Positions 1 to 10,707 of a DNA stretch of 64,000 nucleotides are shown piece by piece (positions within the stretch are counted from its first letter, which is position 1; every line of letters starts with the position of its first letter). The notes under the pieces are model-generated. The model ran no database searches and was not told the DNA's origin. It was given only the letters and a program-made list of their open reading frames with translations. This DNA is from Haematobia irritans (taxonomy: Eukaryota > Arthropoda > Insecta > Diptera > Muscidae), in NCBI RefSeq assembly GCF_050003625.1, contig NC_134400.1, positions 196,367,918-196,431,917 of the forward strand, written 5' to 3'. The position numbers and the translations under genes are program-made.

Positions 1-545
1 TGTTAGAGACCATATGCTAACACCATGTACTAAATTTCAGCCGGATCGGATGAAATTTGCTTCTCTTAGAACAATCGCAAGCCAAATTTGGGGGTCCGTT
101 TATATGGGGGCTATACGTAAAAGTGGACCGATATGGACCAATGTTTGCATGATTGTTAGATACCATATACTAACACCATGTACCAAATTTCAGCCGGATC
201 GGATGAAATTTGCTTCTCTTAGAACAATTGCAAGCCAAATTTGGGGGTCCGTTTATATGAGGGCTATACGTAAAAGTGGACCGATATGGCCCATTTGCAA
301 TACCATCCGACCTACATCAATAACAATTGCTTGTGCCAAGTTTCAAGTCAATAGCTTGTTTCGTTCGGAAGTTAGCGTGATTTCAACAGATGGACGGACG
401 GACGGACATGCTCAGATCGACTCAGAATTTAACCACGACCCAGAATATATATACTTTATGGGGTCTTAGAGCAATATTTCGATGTGTTACAAACGGAATG
501 ACAAAGTTAATATACCCCCATCCTATGGTGGAGGGTATAAAAAAA
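1..545 (-). mobile_element. Helentron-like (DINE-1-type) element, cut by the window start
   Basis: The 5' terminus is at the right edge: on the minus strand it reads TTATACCCTCCACCATAGG, then the complementary GGGGGTATA, forming a terminal hairpin. Inside it are CCCCATAAAGTATATATA, GAGTCGATCTG and a (GTCC)n tract, all in the order known from Drosophila INE-1/DINE-1. To the left are more than one of the 153-bp internal tandem units found in the copies at 18, 50 and 56 kb. Non-coding; the open frame across it is an accident of the repeat. Confidence 0.75.
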
Positions 546-1420
546 TGCCGGTAACACAGATAATGTTTTATTTTAGAACAGTATCAATTTTTTTTTTTAA
601 CACTAAAAAATCACCATGAAAGAACTCGAAATATTGCCCACAGGTGTCCAGTTTATTCCGAACTACAAAAAAAAAGAATGCATTCATGCATCTTGCATTA
701 TTGCACAAGATCGCCCACTGTGCAATATTAATTTTGCAAAATAGGGTACAACAAAATAGCTCCGTTGCACCACTAATTCATTAAGATTGTAATAATTTAT
801 TTTTAATGTAATTATCCTTTTATTGGGGGTGAAGTACACATTAAAAAAAAATTATGTTTCTTCATATTATTGAAATATTAAACAATTGAGAAATTTTGAT
901 AGCACTATTTTTTGGGGTTATTTTTTATTAAATTATTATATTTTTTTTAATTTGTAATAATTTTTTATTATTTTTTTTAAATGTTAAAATAACATTTTTT
1001 TACTAAATTTATAATTTTTTTTAATTCTTTTATATTATTTTGGCACATTATATATTTTCTATCGAAATTTCTTTTTTTTCATTCCAACAATTTACAATTT
1101 ATTCATTTGGCTGTATTCCACAAATAATAAAATCACAATCATCAAAGATTTTCGAAATTGCCATTTGAAAACAAAAAACTTCACAATTTCTCTTTGTGCT
1201 TGGCATAATTAACAAGCTGTTAGGAAAAACACATAGACCACATATATTTGATATATTTTACAATTTGGTTTTTATCTTTTAAAGCCAAAAAAACAATTGC
1301 ACTTGTATTGTTGTTAGGGTTTTTTTTCGGCTACAAGTTTTGAGTTTAAAACAAAATGCTTTAAATAATTTTCCGAAAATCCATTAAAAACAAACGTACG
1401 CTCCACACGACATCCACTCT

Positions 1421-1490
1421 CGCGGGTATAAAAGGCACAACTGAATTTTGTGTGTTCCATTGAAACAGAAAAACCACTACACTATAGTTG
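1421..1490 (+). promoter_or_regulatory. Candidate TATA/Inr/DPE core promoter
   Basis: TATAAAAG lies at 1427-1434 in a GC-rich setting (CGCGGGTATAAAAGGC). It is followed 32 bp later by an initiator-like TTCCATTG with A at 1459. The pentamer AGTTG, which fits the DPE consensus RGWYV, falls at 1486-1490, exactly +28 to +32 from that A. All three spacings fit the Drosophila core-promoter rules. No coding exon can be assigned downstream. A GTGAGT donor-like site at 2085-2090 could end a non-coding first exon. Inference only. Confidence 0.4.
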
Positions 1491-2430
1491 TTGGTGTTGT
1501 TGTCATCATCATCGGGTTTTTGCTCATAATTGCATTTATTGTTGTTGTTATAGTTGTATGAATTTACTTTGATCCCCTTCGAAATACAGCAAAAACAAAA
1601 AAACCCTCATTCAACATCATCGTCAATAGTTGTTGTTCAAGTTTTGTTATTGGTTTTCAGTTACTTTTCAAAATTTGATCTCTTGTTTTACGTTTTTTTT
1701 TGCTCTCTCGCTCACTGACTTCGTTTGTAGTAAAACAAGTGAAGCATATATCCCCCCACACCCTGACGAAAAAGAAGATTAATAAACCAGCAGCTTTTAT
1801 TGTTGTTATTCTGTGGGAGGGGGGTTTACATACATCCCGAGAACAACAATACCATAAAGAGCTTATCTTATACATTTATATGTATTTGCTGTTGCTGTTC
1901 TCCCATATGATCCTATTTGCTTTGGTAGTTTTTTTTTCGAAACAATTGACGTCACAATGCGTTTATTTAATGTTCTTGTATTTCTATGTATATCAATTGA
2001 ATGAGATATAAACCCCTCTTCTCTTTAATAATAATTTTAATTCTACCATAAGCTTGCTTTTTTATTGGTGAACTTTTCCTAATGGTGAGTAAATTTTCTA
2101 TGGGGAATTTGTGTTTGATGTTAATCTGTATATGGTGAGATTTGCTCTCTTTCATTTGCCTGTTAAGTAGTTGTAATATATTAACAGAGGATTGAATGCA
2201 GATAGCCTACTTTATCATGTTATGAACATATCAATCAATATTGTTTCCTCTGTAAAATATCACTATACAAATGTTACCAACAGCCTAAAAGTATGCAAAG
2301 ATTTTTATAGTAATTTTTTCTTAAACTGCTATCTAGACATTAATAGCCCTATTTTAATTTAAATACGCAATGAAGGATTATATCTAACGCCCAACAATTT
2401 TATCCTGAGCTAATAATAATAATTTTTTTT

Positions 2431-2575
2431 CGTTTTGTTTTGTTATTGTTGGTTTTGTTCCATGCATTGACTAAACTACAAGTGTAGCTTAACCAACAGA
2501 GGAAAAGAATGTATAGACTGCCAGATGGTTGATAGTTTTGCAGCCAAACTATCAACCAATTATCAGAATAAAACA
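2431..2575 (+). repeat. Internally deleted copy of the long-arm fold-back element (family B)
   Basis: It starts with GTTTTGTTATTGTTGGTTTT and carries CATGCATTGACTAAACTAC, the TGTAGCTTAACCAACAGAGG stretch and AGAATG. It then jumps to a TAGACTGCCAGATGGTTG block and to the TATCAACCAATTATCAGAATAA block. These segments are separated by longer sequence in the copies at 31.5-33.4 and 47.8 kb, so this copy has lost internal parts. Confidence 0.65.
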
Positions 2576-3993
2576 TATGTTTTGTTTTTTAATAAGTTGA
2601 AAATTTCAATACTCACTTTAACTTAACACTATGAGAAATGCATTTTCGATAAAAAAAATTACTCCACTTCCCAATAAATTGGATCTGAAAATTAGTCAAA
2701 AGATTTTGATTTGATAAAAAATAAAGGGAAAATGTTGGAACTCAACATGGATGTGTGTTACGTTTCGGTTAAAGCCCAGTAAGTAACCCTAGCAAATTTT
2801 TCTTTATTCACAAGGAATATAAGACCAATTTCTTAACGAAAATTATGTGAGTTGTTGTTATCGATTATTTCGATTTTACTTCTATTAAAACATTATATGA
2901 CTCCTGGAAAACTCTATTATTGATATGCTAAAGAAAATTCCGCTAGAGCTGCAACCAGGCTTAAATGGGGTTAGAAAAGTAATTGACAATGATTTTTAAG
3001 TTATCAATTTTAGTAACAAACAAATTGCGATTATTTTGAGTTTTGATAAGAATTCTTAGGTACAATAAAAGTGTTTGAACGCAAAAACTAGGTTTCAATG
3101 TTCATTTGTATAATACATAGTATTTGAATTTTGCTCTTGTTTTCCCAAAGGAAATTCATGGATACATTTTTTTTGGCAATCAAAAGAAATTTTTGGTGGA
3201 AGTCTGTAGCAGAAGTACATGACGGAATGTCCTTATTTTGCCTTAAGAGCTGCTTATGAATCTATACATAAAATGTGTCAACACTTACATATATTAGTGC
3301 AAATTCAATAAATGATTTTTTTTTTAATGTTTACAATTATGTTACTTTACCGATGTGAAAATTTTAGCGATGTGAAATTAATAAGAACTGCTTTATCGAC
3401 TAATAAAGATAATTTCTGTAAAGGTCGATGTCGCCAAGTTATGGCGAGATTGTCTTATTATCATTCAAACAAAATGTTCGTTATAAACGATCTAGGCAAA
3501 CTATATGAGAAAAGCGTCCAAATTTTTTCTTTCCATGAAGTCACATAAGCCCATATAAATAGTCCTTAAAGGTCTATTGGAATTTATATTGAAATGAAGA
3601 GAGTGATTTTGCAATAAAAAGCATGTTTTCCAAGAATGATAAAAAGCATACTTGAAATTGTTCGGAATCAGAACTTTTTGAAGCCAAATGGTACTGCTTT
3701 CATTTTAGTGAAGTTCTTTCCCTTGTTTGCTTATGAAAGATATCCGACATGATAAACTGGTTAGCATGTCCGCTTCCCATACAGCTTGTCATGATTTAAT
3801 GATGACTAATTTTGACTAGAGCTCATATTTTCACTGATAAACTTAAAGATGGTTGAAAAAGGTACTAAAATGTTTCGAGGGAGTACAACGGTACTTAGTT
3901 TTGTTCAAAAATAGTATACAAAAGTGCACAAAAACTTTATCAACAACCCTGATATACTCTGTTGTTTGCTAGTTGAAGGAGAGGCCCACTTAC

Positions 3994-4126
3994 CTTCTCC
4001 CCTCGCTTCGTCAATGGTTAAATTACTAATGGGTTGGTATAATTGAAAATATTCACAGTGCATATTTTCAGGCGCAAACATAAGCAAAGCAGCAGTTAAA
4101 ATTGTGTCCATTTTCTCTTGGAACAT
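3994..4126 (-). CDS. Weak candidate first coding exon (orphan)
   Basis: On the minus strand an ATG-started frame (4126 or 4111) runs 39-44 codons (MDTILTAALLMFAPENMHC..., then YFQLYQPISNLTIDEARGEG). It meets a strong donor, GAAG|GTAAGTGG, at 3993-3988. The upstream side is bounded by an in-frame TAA and a SINE insertion at once. It cannot follow exon 9899-9996 in phase from the nearest acceptor (AG near 4027) because a stop appears. It may be chance or a separate small gene. No family recognised. Confidence 0.15.
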
Positions 4127-4134
4127 TTAAGGTT

Positions 4135-4202
4135 AGGTTAGGTGGCAGCCCGATGTATCAGACTCACTTAGACTATTCCGTCCATTGTGATACCACATTG
4201 GT
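4135..4202 (-). mobile_element. Severely 5'-truncated tRNA-derived SINE with exact TSD
   Basis: Only the 3' end of the SINE is present: the GGTTAGGTTAGG-type tail, GGCAGCCCGATGTATCAG and the segment up to CATTGGT. It is flanked by a 14-bp direct repeat GAACATTTAAGGTT (4121-4134 and 4203-4216). The TSD shows that it inserted in this short form by target-primed reverse transcription. Confidence 0.8.
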
Positions 4203-4429
4203 GAACATTTAAGGTTGATCGGTTAAAAATGGTGCCATCTAGATGGCTGGGAATAAAATCAACGTATTGATATCAAAATTTCCAGATCTCAATACGTTGG
4301 CCTTTTGCACCTGGGGCATTGTGGAAAGAACCAACCTGGCAGTAAAAAGCACCAAAGTTTCTATTACTCGCCGGATATGTAGACATTGAACAGTGTCGGA
4401 GATATCACCACGATTTTACTATTTGGTAG

Positions 4430-7400
4430 ATTGGTAGAATTATTGATGCTTTGGCAGATTTTGCAGAATATCCCTGTCCAAGTAAGAGGTATTTTACAAA
4501 ATTTTCTATAGAAATAAAATTTTTTATCGAAATAAAATTTTGACAAAATTTTCTATCGAAATAAAATGTAGACAAATTTTTGTATAGAAATAAAATTTTG
4601 ACAAATTTTTCTCTAGAAATAAAATTTTGACAAATTTTTCTCTAGAAATAAAATTTTGACAAAATTATCTATAGAAATAAAATTTTGGCAACATTTTCTA
4701 TAAAAATAAAATTTTGACAAAATTTTCTATAAAAATAAATATTCGACCATATTTTGTATAGACATAAAATTTTGACAAGATTTTCTATAGAAATAAAATT
4801 TTGACAAAATTTTGTATAGAAATAAAATTTTGACAAAATTTTCTATAGAAATAAAATTTGGAAAAAAGTTTTCTATAGAAATAAATATTTGATCACATTT
4901 AGTATAGAAATAAAATTTTGGACAAAATTTTCTATAGAAATAAAATTTGGAAACAAGTTTTCAATAGAGATAAAATTTTGGAGAAAATTTTCTGTAGAAT
5001 TAAAATTTTGGACAAAATTTTCTATAGAAAAAAATTTTTGACAAAATTTTGTATAGAAATAACATTTTGGACAAACTTTTCTACAGAAATCAAATTTTGA
5101 AAAAATTTTCTAAAGAATTAAAATTTTGGAAATAAAATTTTTCTATAGAAATAAAATTTTGGACAAAATTTTCTATAAAAATTAATTTTGGCAAAATTTT
5201 CTATAGAAATAAAATTTTGACAAAATTTTTCATAGAAATAATATTTTGACAAAATTTTCTATAGAAATAAAATTTTGATAAACTTGTCTGTAGAAACAAA
5301 ATTTTGAAAAAATTTTCTATAGAATTAAAATATTGACAAAACTTTCTATAGAAATAAAATTTTGACAACATTTTCTACAGAAACAATTCTTTACAACATG
5401 TTTTCAGAAGTAAAAATTTGACAAAATGCTCTATAGAAATAAAATTTTGACAACATTTTCTATAGAAATAAAATGTTGACAAAATTTTCTATAGAAATAA
5501 AATTTTGACAACATTTTCTATCGAAATAAAATGTAGACAAATTTTTGTATAGAAATAAAATTTTGACAAATTTTTCTCTACAAATAAAATTTTGGCAAAT
5601 TTTTCTATAGAAATAAAATTTGGACAAAATTTTGTATAGAAATAAAATTTTGGACAAAAATTTCTATAGAAATAAAATTTGGAAAAAAGTTCTCAATAGA
5701 AATAAAATTTTGGACAAAATTTTCTGTAGAATTAAAATTTTGGGCAAAATTTTCTATAGAAATAAAATTTTGGACATTTTCTATAAACATAAATTTTGGC
5801 AAAATTTTCTATAGAGATAAATTTTGGCAAAATTTTCTGTAGAGATAAAATTTTGTGAAAATTATCTTGAGAAATAAAATAGTCAAAAACAAAAAAAAAA
5901 ACTAATCTATAGAAATGAAATTGAGACAAAATTTTCTATAAAAATAAAATTTTGACAAAATTTTCAATAGAAAAAAAATTTTGACAAAATTTTCTATAGA
6001 AAAAAAATTTTGACAAAACTTTCTATAGAATTGAAATTGTGACAAAATTCTCTAATAAATGCTTGTTTTTTACGTTCTATTTGTACAATAGAAATAAAAT
6101 CTTAACTAAATTATCTATAGAATTGACATTTTGACAAAATTTTCAAAAGAAATAAAATTTTAACAAAATTTTCTATAGAAATAACATTTTGACAAATTTT
6201 TCTCTAGAAATAAAATTTTGACAAATTTTTCTATAGAAATAAAATTTTGACAAAATTATCTATAGAAATAAAATATTGATAAAATTTTCTATAAAAATTA
6301 AATTTTGGCAAAATTTTCTGTAAAAATAAAATTTTGACAAAATTTTCTATAAAAATAAAATTTTGACAAAATTTTCTACAAAAATAAAAGTTTGACAAAA
6401 TTTTCTATAAAAATAAAATGTTGACAAAATTTTCTATAGGAATAAAATTTTGGCAAAATTTTCGATAGAAATAAAATTTTGACAACATTTTCTACAGAAA
6501 TAAAATTAAAAAAAAATCAATAAAAAAATTTTTTTGAAAAAAATCTGTAGAAATAAAATTTTTGAAAATATTTGACCACATTTTGTATAGAAATAAAATT
6601 TTGGACAAAATTTTCTATAGAGATACATTTTGACAAAATTTTCTGTAGAGAGAAAATTTTGTGAAAATTGTCTAAAGAAATAAAATATTGAAAAAAAAAA
6701 CAAATCTATAGAAATTAAATTGAGACAAAATTTTCTATAAAAATAAAATTTTGATAAAATTTTCTGTAGAAAAAAATTTTGACATTTTCTATAGAAATAA
6801 AATTTTGACAAAATTTTCTATGGAATTGAAATTTTGACAAAATTCTCTAATAAATGGTTGTTTTTTTTACTGTTTGGTAGATTTGTACAATAGAAATAAA
6901 ATCTTAACTAAATTATCTATAGAATTGAAATTTTGACAAAATTTACAATAGAAATAAAATATTGAAAAAATTTTCTATAGAAATAACATTTTGACAAATA
7001 TTTCTCTAGAAATAAAATTTTGACAAATTTTTCTATAGAAATAAAATTTTGACAAAATTCTCTAATAAATGGTAGTTTTTTTTACTGTTTGGTAGATTTG
7101 TAGAATCGAAGTAAAATCTTAACTAAATTTTCTACAGTAATAAAATTTTGACAAAATTTTCTATAGAAATAAAATGTTGACAAAATTTTCTATAGAAATA
7201 AAATTTTAACAAAATTTTCTATAAAAATAAAATGTTGACAAAATTTTCTATAAAAATAAAAGTTTGACAAATTTTTCTATAGAAATAAAATTTTGACAAA
7301 ATTTTCTATAGAAATAAAATTTTGACAAAATGTTCTATAGAAATAAAATTTTAACAAAATTTTCTATAGAAATAAAATTTTGACAAAATTTTCTATAGAA

Positions 7401-9520
7401 ATTCAATTTTGACAAAATTTTCTATAGAAATAAAATTTGGAAAAAAGTTTTCTATAGAAATAAAATTTTGACAAAATTTTCTATAAAAATAAAATTTTAA
7501 CAAAATTTTCTATAAAAATAAAATTTTGACAAAATTTTCTATAAAAATAAAATTTTGATAAAATTGTCTGTAGAAACAAAAATTTTTAAAAAATTTCTAT
7601 AGAAATAAAATATTGACAAAACTTTTTATAGAAATAAAATGTTGACAAAATTTTCTACAGAAACTATTTTTAACAACATGTTTTTAGAAGTACAAATTTG
7701 ACAAAATTTTCTATAGAAATAAATATTTGACAAAATTTTCTATAGAAATAAATATTTGACAAAATTTTCTATAGAAATAAAATTTTGACAACATTTTCTG
7801 TAGAAATAAATATTTGACAAAATATTCTATATAAATAAAATGTTGACAAAATTTTCTATAAAAATAAAGTTTTAACAAAATTTTCTACAGAAATAATTTT
7901 TATACCCTAAACCACATAGTGGTCAGGGTATAATAACTTTGATTTGCCAAAAAATGTACCTACCAGAAATATTGATTTTAGACTCCATAAAATATATACC
8001 GATCGTCCGTCCGTCCATGTATTTGTTGTCCGCAGGATTCTGGTCGCAATTATTGACCGATTTTGATGAAATTTGGTATGTGGCGTTTTTTGGTACAAGA
8101 ACGAACGCTATTGAATTTGGAAAAAATCGGATCAAATTTAGATATAGCTCCCATATATATGTATCGCCTGATTTTCCCAAATTTGGCCATCGGTCCCTTA
8201 TTTATCAACCGATCTTACTCAAAGTTGGCCAAAACTAATTTTTTAAAGTACAAAAATTGACCGAAATCGGTCCAGTTTAGCAATAGCTCCCATATATATG
8301 TATCGCCCGATTTTTCGAAAATTTGGTCTTAATAGCCTTATTTATTAACCGATCTTACTCAAATGTGGCACACAGTAACCTTCTGAGATATCTACCAGAC
8401 CTGCAAAATATCATTCAAATAGGTTCAGATTTAGATATAGCTCCCATATATATGTAGCACCCAATTTAGAAAAATTTGTCCTTAAATATGGAAATGCGGT
8501 TTATCGCTCAAACCTATACCAATGTTATCCCACAAATGCTTATGTTTACTACTTCAGTAGGGGTGATTTAGGGTATGATATAGTCGACCCCGCCCGACTT
8601 TCTACTTTACTTACTTGTTTTTTTTTTAGAAACAACATTTTTGAGAAAATTTTCTATAGAAATAAAAATTTGACAAAATTTTCTATAAAAATAAAATTTT
8701 GACAAAATTTTCTATATAAATCAAATTTTGAGAAAATTTTCTATAGAAATAAATTTTTGATAACAATTTCTATAGAAATAAAATCTTGCAAAAATTTCTC
8801 TAGAGATAAAATTTTGACAAATTTTTCTCTAGAAATAAAATTTTGAGAAAATTTTCTATAGAAATAAAATTTTGAGAAAATTTTTTTATAGAGATAAAAT
8901 TTTGACAAATTTTTCTCTAGAGATAAAATTTTGACAAATTTTTCTCTAGAGATAAAATTTTGACAAAAATTTCTATAGAAAAAAAATTTTGAGAAAATTT
9001 TCTGTAGAAATAAAATTTTGCGAATATTTTCTGTAGAAATAAAATTTTGAGAAAATTATCTATAGAAATAAAATTTTGCGAAAATTTTCTCTAGAAATAA
9101 AATTTTGACAAAATTTTCTACAGAAATAAAATTAAAAAAAATCAATAAAAATAAAATTTTGGAAAAAATTTCTATAGAAATAAAATTTTCGAAAATTTTC
9201 CGTAGCAATAAAATTTTAGCAAAATTTTATATAGAAATAATATTTTAGCAAAATTTGCTATAGAAATAAAATTTTGACAAAATTTTCTATAGAAATAAAA
9301 TTTTGACAAAACTTTCTATAGAAAAAAAATTTCTATAGAAATAAAATTTGAGAACATTTTTTTATAGAAATAAAATTGTGGCAAAAATTTGCTACAGAAA
9401 AAACATTGTTGACAAAATTTTGAGAAAATTTTCTATAGAAATAAAATTTAGACAAAATTTTGTATAAAAATACAATTTTGACAAATTTTTCTCTAGAAAT
9501 AAAATTTTGTGAAAATATAT
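4430..9520 (+). repeat. 29-bp satellite array A1 (orientation TTCTATAGAAATAAAATTTT)
   Basis: About 150 diverged 29-bp monomers (TTCTATAGAAATAAAATTTT plus GACAAAATT), interrupted at 7900-8620 by a Helentron-like insertion. The left edge (4430-4500: TTTGGTAGATTGGTAGAAT, GGCAGATTTTGC, AAGTAAGAGGTATTTT) matches the left end of the complete element at 57425-58039. Three copies of a non-satellite block (CTCTAATAAATGG..., GTTTGGTAGATTTG) recur at 6050, 6845 and 7060. The right edge is ragged near 9515. Non-coding; the many YFYRKFCQNF-type frames come from the monomer. Confidence 0.92.
7900..8620 (+). mobile_element. Helentron-like (DINE-1-type) element inserted in satellite A1
   Basis: It begins TTATACCCTAAACCACATAG with the complementary AGGGTATAATAA (terminal hairpin), followed by ACTCCATAAAATATATACC and CCGTCCGTCC. 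It has three diverged internal units of about 140-154 bp (ATAGCTCCCATATATATG at 8143, 8283 and 8437). The 3' end carries TAGTCGACCCCGCCCGACTT (a short stem) and stops in TTACTTGTTTT. Order and ends match Drosophila DINE-1. Satellite monomers flank both sides, so it inserted after the array existed. No coding capacity. Confidence 0.85.
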
Positions 9521-9890
9521 TTCTTGTCTTAGACCTTCAATTTGATTAAGAATATCTATACTCTATACCGTCGAATAAATTTTAGAGAATTTTGAATACA
9601 AGAGTTTTTCACTATTTTGTTATTCACGATTATTTATGGAACACTTATAAGGTCACACAAATATAATATATATTTTTCCTTGAAACGAAATGTCTTTAAT
9701 AACTAAAGATCCCTTTTAATGGTAAGAAAAATTCGTTAAAGGCAACCAGATCAAGCTGAAAACAAACTCGCAATCGTTTGCCTTAAATTCTTAACTGTTC
9801 GCTCCTTAACGAAACTGTCATTCAAAGGAATTTAGTTTATCTCAAATTTCGTTTCAGTGAATGGTATTATTTTTTAGTTATAATTAAGTT
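9520..9890. other. Unique intronic sequence
   Basis: Non-repetitive AT-rich DNA just downstream (minus sense) of exon 9899-9996. No feature recognised. Confidence 0.4.
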
Positions 9891-9898
9891 CAACTTAC

Positions 9899-9996
9899 CA
9901 TCTTCAATGAAACTTTTCGATTTACGCTGATGATGTAGACGTTTGTCTCGTACACGTCTTGACCAATCGGGACTTTTGTGAGCCTTTTCGCAGACA
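9899..9996 (-). CDS. Second coding exon (98 nt) of the same minus-strand gene
   Basis: Read on the minus strand, a long pyrimidine tract ends in TTTTTATTTCAG (AG at 9998-9997). After 98 nt comes donor GATG|GTAAGTTG (GT at 9898-9897). The giant exon ends with two bases of a codon (AT). Joining it here gives ATT and then an open frame through the whole exon, VCEKAHKSPDWSRRV followed by RDKRLHHQRKSKSFIED, leaving one base (G) for the next exon. The product is strongly basic and follows naturally on the acidic end of the big exon. One other frame is also open (SAKRLTKVPIGQDVYETNV...), so the frame depends on the direct splice. The implied intron is 12,499 nt (9997-22495) and full of repeats. Seen: signals and open frame. 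Inferred: membership in this gene. The following exon was not found within 1-9898. Confidence 0.72.
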
Positions 9997-9998
9997 CT

Positions 9999-10705
9999 GA
10001 AATAAAAAGGAAAGGAGAAAAATCAATACACATTTCACATATTTCAAATCTTTCACATAAAAACGAGGAACTAAAGGCCAAGTCCTTTGGCAAAAATCCA
10101 AAGAGATTCCACCCAAGGATAGCTACCGATATTCAAAATGCGTTTCCAAATAACTCGTGTCCATGATAACGCCATTGTTTGTCTGTTTTATGGGAGTGGA
10201 GCTGGGTGTTGGGGTGGTGGCGGTATTTGCAGCGGTTATGGGAAGATATCGCAATGTAATAACACTCGAACATTTCATTACAAAATCTCAATTATGACTA
10301 CCACTGATAAATGGATAGCAAAGGCATTCTAGCCAAATTTACACTGAGTTCGCTCGTTGCTGTTAGCCTAACTCTTCAGTTGAACAATGGGGGGAAAAGC
10401 AACTAAGTGATTTGTTATCAATGAAATAAGAACAACAACAACAACAATAACTACTATTACTACAACAATAACAACAAGAATTATTCTAGGTTAGTGGGCT
10501 ATGCACAAAAAAGGTCTATAAATTTACAAATAAAACAACAACAGCAAAGAAAAATATATAAACAAAATGTAGGAATTGCATGGTAATAGGGATGTCAGTT
10601 CATGGAATTGTCAAACATATATTTGGGATATACAAAAGTCAGAAGTCTTTTTCTTCTTTTTTCTCATACATACTTCATTTTATTATTGGAATTTAACAAT
10701 GTTTA
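9999..10705. other. Unique intronic sequence with CAA-type microsatellite
   Basis: It contains the pyrimidine tract of the acceptor for exon 9899-9996, a G-rich patch (10195-10240) and a CAA/ACT microsatellite (10431-10482). No other feature seen. Confidence 0.5.
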
Positions 10706-10707
10706 AA

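Larger units (their letters stand above)
546..4120. other. AT-rich unique region
   Basis: Mostly AT-rich, non-repetitive DNA with T-runs and TTGTTG tracts (about 1480-1640). It holds the candidate core promoter at 1421-1490 and the fold-back fragment at 2431-2575. Apart from a weak minus-strand exon candidate at 3994-4126, I see no coding potential; the short open frames have no supporting signals. Confidence 0.5.

Noticed and set aside
1700..2011. 103-codon plus-strand frame
   Set aside because: Composition is that of AT-rich non-coding DNA, with no start context, domain or splice support.
4430..9520. CRISPR-like array with regular 29-bp repeats
   Set aside because: Monomers are head-to-tail with no spacers, and the genome is clearly eukaryotic; it is a satellite.
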